Shown: positions 12,387 to 14,029 of the stretch, one piece after another
Position numbering within the stretch: the first letter of the stretch is position 1
Layout of the letters: every line of letters starts with the position of its first letter
From: Candidatus Yonathbacteria bacterium CG17_big_fil_post_rev_8_21_14_2_50_43_9
GTDB lineage: Bacteria; Patescibacteriota; Minisyncoccia; Phycocordibacterales; UBA1550
Reading direction: 5' to 3'
DNA: 14,029 bases
NCBI GenBank assembly: GCA_002771015.1
Contig: PCUO01000001.1
Coordinates: forward strand, 1 to 14,029
Translations under genes and position numbers: made by a program
Notes under the pieces: generated by a model
Told to the model about the DNA's origin: nothing
What the model saw: the letters and a program-made list of their open reading frames with translations, nothing else
Databases searched by the model: none

Positions 12387-13103
12387 CTACAGCCCGATAC
12401 TTTTCTTGAGTTCAGCTAGCTCGTCGCCGACGATTTCGCGGTAAGCGCCTTCCTTGAGGTCACCGAGTTTAATATTCATAATGCGAACGCGCTTGAGCTC
12501 TAGGACATGGTAGCCTTCTGCGGCGCACATACGGCGAATCTGGTGCTTTTTGCCTTCGGTTAGCACAATACGGAAAAGAGTTTCTCCAGCACGGCGCGCT
12601 TTTGCGGGCTTGGTCTTGTAAATTTCTATTAAAATTCCGTGTTCAAGGTGCCGCACAAAAGTGTCCGTGATTTTTTTGTCCACTTTTACCAAATATTCTT
12701 TTTCGTGCACACGGTCTGGCGAAAGCACGCGGTCAGTTAAACGACCATCATTTGTGAGTATTACAAGACCTTCTGAGTCTTTGTCTAAACGACCAAGAGG
12801 AAAGAGTCCGCGGAGCGCGGGGAGGGACGACTTGATACTCTCACCCTCAGTCTGTGTGTCTGTAGAAATGCCTCTCGGCTTGTAGTAGGCGAGATAGCGG
12901 TATGATCCTTCAATCTTTGCAGTGACTTTTTCTGAAACTTCTACTTTGTCGTCTGAGCTTGAGACTTTGTCGCCGAGCACAGCTACTTTGCCATTTATTT
13001 TGACAAGCCCTTTTGTAATGAGTTCGTCGGCGCCACGGCGAGTTGAAAAACCTTTGTGTGCAAGGTAGCGATTGAGACGAACAGGGAATTCTAGAGGCTC
13101 CAT
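12387..13103 (-). CDS. rRNA pseudouridine synthase, RsuA/RluB/E/F family
   Basis: The 238-residue enzyme isomerises specific rRNA uridines. An N-terminal S4 RNA-binding domain (about 8-55: LNRYLAHKGFSTRRGADELI, then VKINGK) is followed by the catalytic domain with KPRG at about 75-78, the active-site Asp D107 in FPLGRLDKDSEGL, the KEYLV strand and the EGKKHQIRRM signature. These define the RsuA/RluB branch but not which rRNA position is modified. The frame is open to a GTG at 13130, but ATG 13103 was chosen because the extended -10 box lies between the two. It is the only minus-strand gene here, convergent with the arrestin-like gene and divergent from the glycosyltransferase. Confidence 0.9.
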   Translation of the reverse strand: MEPLEFPVRLNRYLAHKGFSTRRGADELITKGLVKINGKVAVLGDKVSSSDDKVEVSEKVTAKIEGSYRYLAYYKPRGISTDTQTEGESIKSSLPALRGLFPLGRLDKDSEGLVILTNDGRLTDRVLSPDRVHEKEYLVKVDKKITDTFVRHLEHGILIEIYKTKPAKARRAGETLFRIVLTEGKKHQIRRMCAAEGYHVLELKRVRIMNIKLGDLKEGAYREIVGDELAELKKSIGL

Positions 13104-13120
13104 TTGACACAAAACATACC

Positions 13121-13129
13121 ATTTTATCA
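13121..13129 (-). promoter_or_regulatory. Extended -10 promoter of the pseudouridine synthase
   Basis: On the minus strand, TGA is followed by TAAAAT (13126 to 13121). The ATG at 13103 starts 17 nt after the box, so the mRNA would have a leader of about 10 nt. Confidence 0.5.
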
Positions 13130-13233
13130 CTAAAAAATCAAAATCCGTATAGTCTCATTCATCCTCACACCGCCCAAGACAACCTCGAGCATCACATATC
13201 CACAATTTCCTTGCACACTTTTATATTCGCACG

Positions 13234-13242
13234 TGTTACAAT
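13234..13242 (+). promoter_or_regulatory. Extended -10 promoter of the glycosyltransferase
   Basis: TGT followed by TACAAT (13237-13242), with TTGCAC 20 nt upstream as a poor -35. The ATG at 13268 is 25 nt after the box. A GAGGA (13246-13250) is too far from the ATG to be a good ribosome-binding site. Confidence 0.55.
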
Positions 13243-13267
13243 GGTGAGGATACCTTTACATTAAATT

Positions 13268-14029
13268 ATGCGAGTACTTATGTTCGGATGGGAATTTCCT
13301 CCTCATAACAGCGGTGGCTTAGGCACTGCGTGTTTTGGACTGACCCGAGCCTTGGCTTCCAGGAAAATTGACGTACTTTTTGTTCTACCAAAAAAAATTG
13401 GCGTATCTGCTTACTTTATGAATATTCTTTTTGCAGATACACGAAAAGTAAAATTTTTAGAAATTGAAACCCCGCTAAAGCCATACGTAACATCAGAGGG
13501 TTATATCCACGAACGCGATAAAATTCTTTCGGACATCTATGGGAACACCCTAATGCAAGAAGTTTGTCGCTATGCTCTCCGCGCGCGCGACATCGCCAAG
13601 AAAGAAAAGTTTGATGTCATCCACGCGCACGATTGGCTTTCATTCCTCGCAGGAGTAGAAGCAAAAAAATTTTCAGGGAAACCACTCATACTTCATATGC
13701 ACGCAACAGAGTTTGACCGCACTGGTGGACAAGGTGTGAATCAGGATGTTTACAAAATTGAACGTGAGAGTATGAACTACGCCGACGGCATTATCGCAGT
13801 CTCTAACTTTACTAAGCAAAAAATTGTGGAGCACTACGGTATCCCGTCAGAAAAAATTGAAGTAGTGCACAATGGCATAGATGAGTGTGACTATGCGAAT
13901 ATTCCCGACAGACTTTCAGAGCTCAAAAAAACGGGACAAAAAATTGTTCTATTTGCTGGACGCATTACAATTCAAAAAGGACCTGAGTATTTTATTCGCG
14001 CCGCTAAACGAGTTCTTGAGGTAAATTCG
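13268..14029 (+). CDS. Glycosyltransferase, starch-synthase/GT4-like, truncated by window end
   Basis: The first 254 residues are visible and the gene runs off the window. It starts with the GT-B N-terminal motif MFGWEFPPHNSGGLGTACFG (nucleotide-sugar and acceptor binding loop), followed by VIHAHDWLSFLAG and LHMHATEFDR, where starch and glycogen synthases have similar active-site histidines. The second Rossmann domain begins with VVHNGID and LFAGRITIQKGPEYFIRAA, the linker typical of GT4/GT5 enzymes. It transfers a sugar from a nucleotide donor, with probable roles in glycogen-like polymer or envelope glycan synthesis. The donor cannot be assigned. It is transcribed divergently from the pseudouridine synthase gene. 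Confidence 0.88.
   Translation, partial: MRVLMFGWEFPPHNSGGLGTACFGLTRALASRKIDVLFVLPKKIGVSAYFMNILFADTRKVKFLEIETPLKPYVTSEGYIHERDKILSDIYGNTLMQEVCRYALRARDIAKKEKFDVIHAHDWLSFLAGVEAKKFSGKPLILHMHATEFDRTGGQGVNQDVYKIERESMNYADGIIAVSNFTKQKIVEHYGIPSEKIEVVHNGIDECDYANIPDRLSELKKTGQKIVLFAGRITIQKGPEYFIRAAKRVLEVNS

Noticed and set aside
13131-13255. Open minus-strand frame of about 40 codons with a CxxC-like pattern between the two divergent genes.
   Set aside because: It overlaps the glycosyltransferase promoter, has no good start or ribosome-binding site, and resembles no known protein.

Overview
The window looks like chromosomal DNA of a Candidate Phyla Radiation (Patescibacteria) bacterium, most likely of the Parcubacteria group. 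This is inferred from the gene repertoire (short VTT membrane protein, DUF2779-type nuclease, bacteriohemerythrin, DgkA, an Ig-like membrane-anchored protein, a CPR-style starch-synthase-like glycosyltransferase), from tight gene packing and from the near absence of Shine-Dalgarno sites. TGA works as an ordinary stop here, which argues against the recoded Gracilibacteria/Absconditabacteria.

Layout. 1-370: no gene, but a chain of inverted repeats that could be an unidentified structured RNA. 371-1957: a probable envelope-stress or metal-responsive unit, with a secreted Met-rich protein, an ECF sigma factor, a three-helix membrane protein (candidate anti-sigma factor) and a possible 23-residue membrane peptide. 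1997-3899: VTT/DedA-like membrane protein and DNA polymerase IV. 3923-4192: a decayed panD (aspartate decarboxylase) with its promoter still visible. 4220-5064: a 13-codon leader coupled to folD. 5094-7621: a small CPR-type protein, a fused PD-(D/E)XK/DEDDy nuclease, bacteriohemerythrin and a GIY-YIG protein. 7655-11154: a P2-type cation ATPase, then dgkA overlapping a Nudix hydrolase. 11153-11210: a perfect 58-bp palindrome. 11225-12385: a membrane-anchored extracytoplasmic protein and an arrestin-fold-like protein. 12387-13103 (minus): an RsuA/RluB-type pseudouridine synthase. 13268-end: a glycosyltransferase cut by the window edge.

The strongest window-wide signal is regulatory. Almost every transcription unit is preceded by an extended -10 box (TGN followed by TANNAT), and in many the start codon lies only 6-9 nt beyond it, the geometry expected of leaderless mRNAs. 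Second genes of operons have no ribosome-binding site and instead overlap the preceding stop codon (TAATG or ATGA). Together these suggest initiation by leaderless 5' AUGs plus termination-reinitiation coupling. I see no CRISPR array, tRNA, insertion sequence or recognisable defence island.
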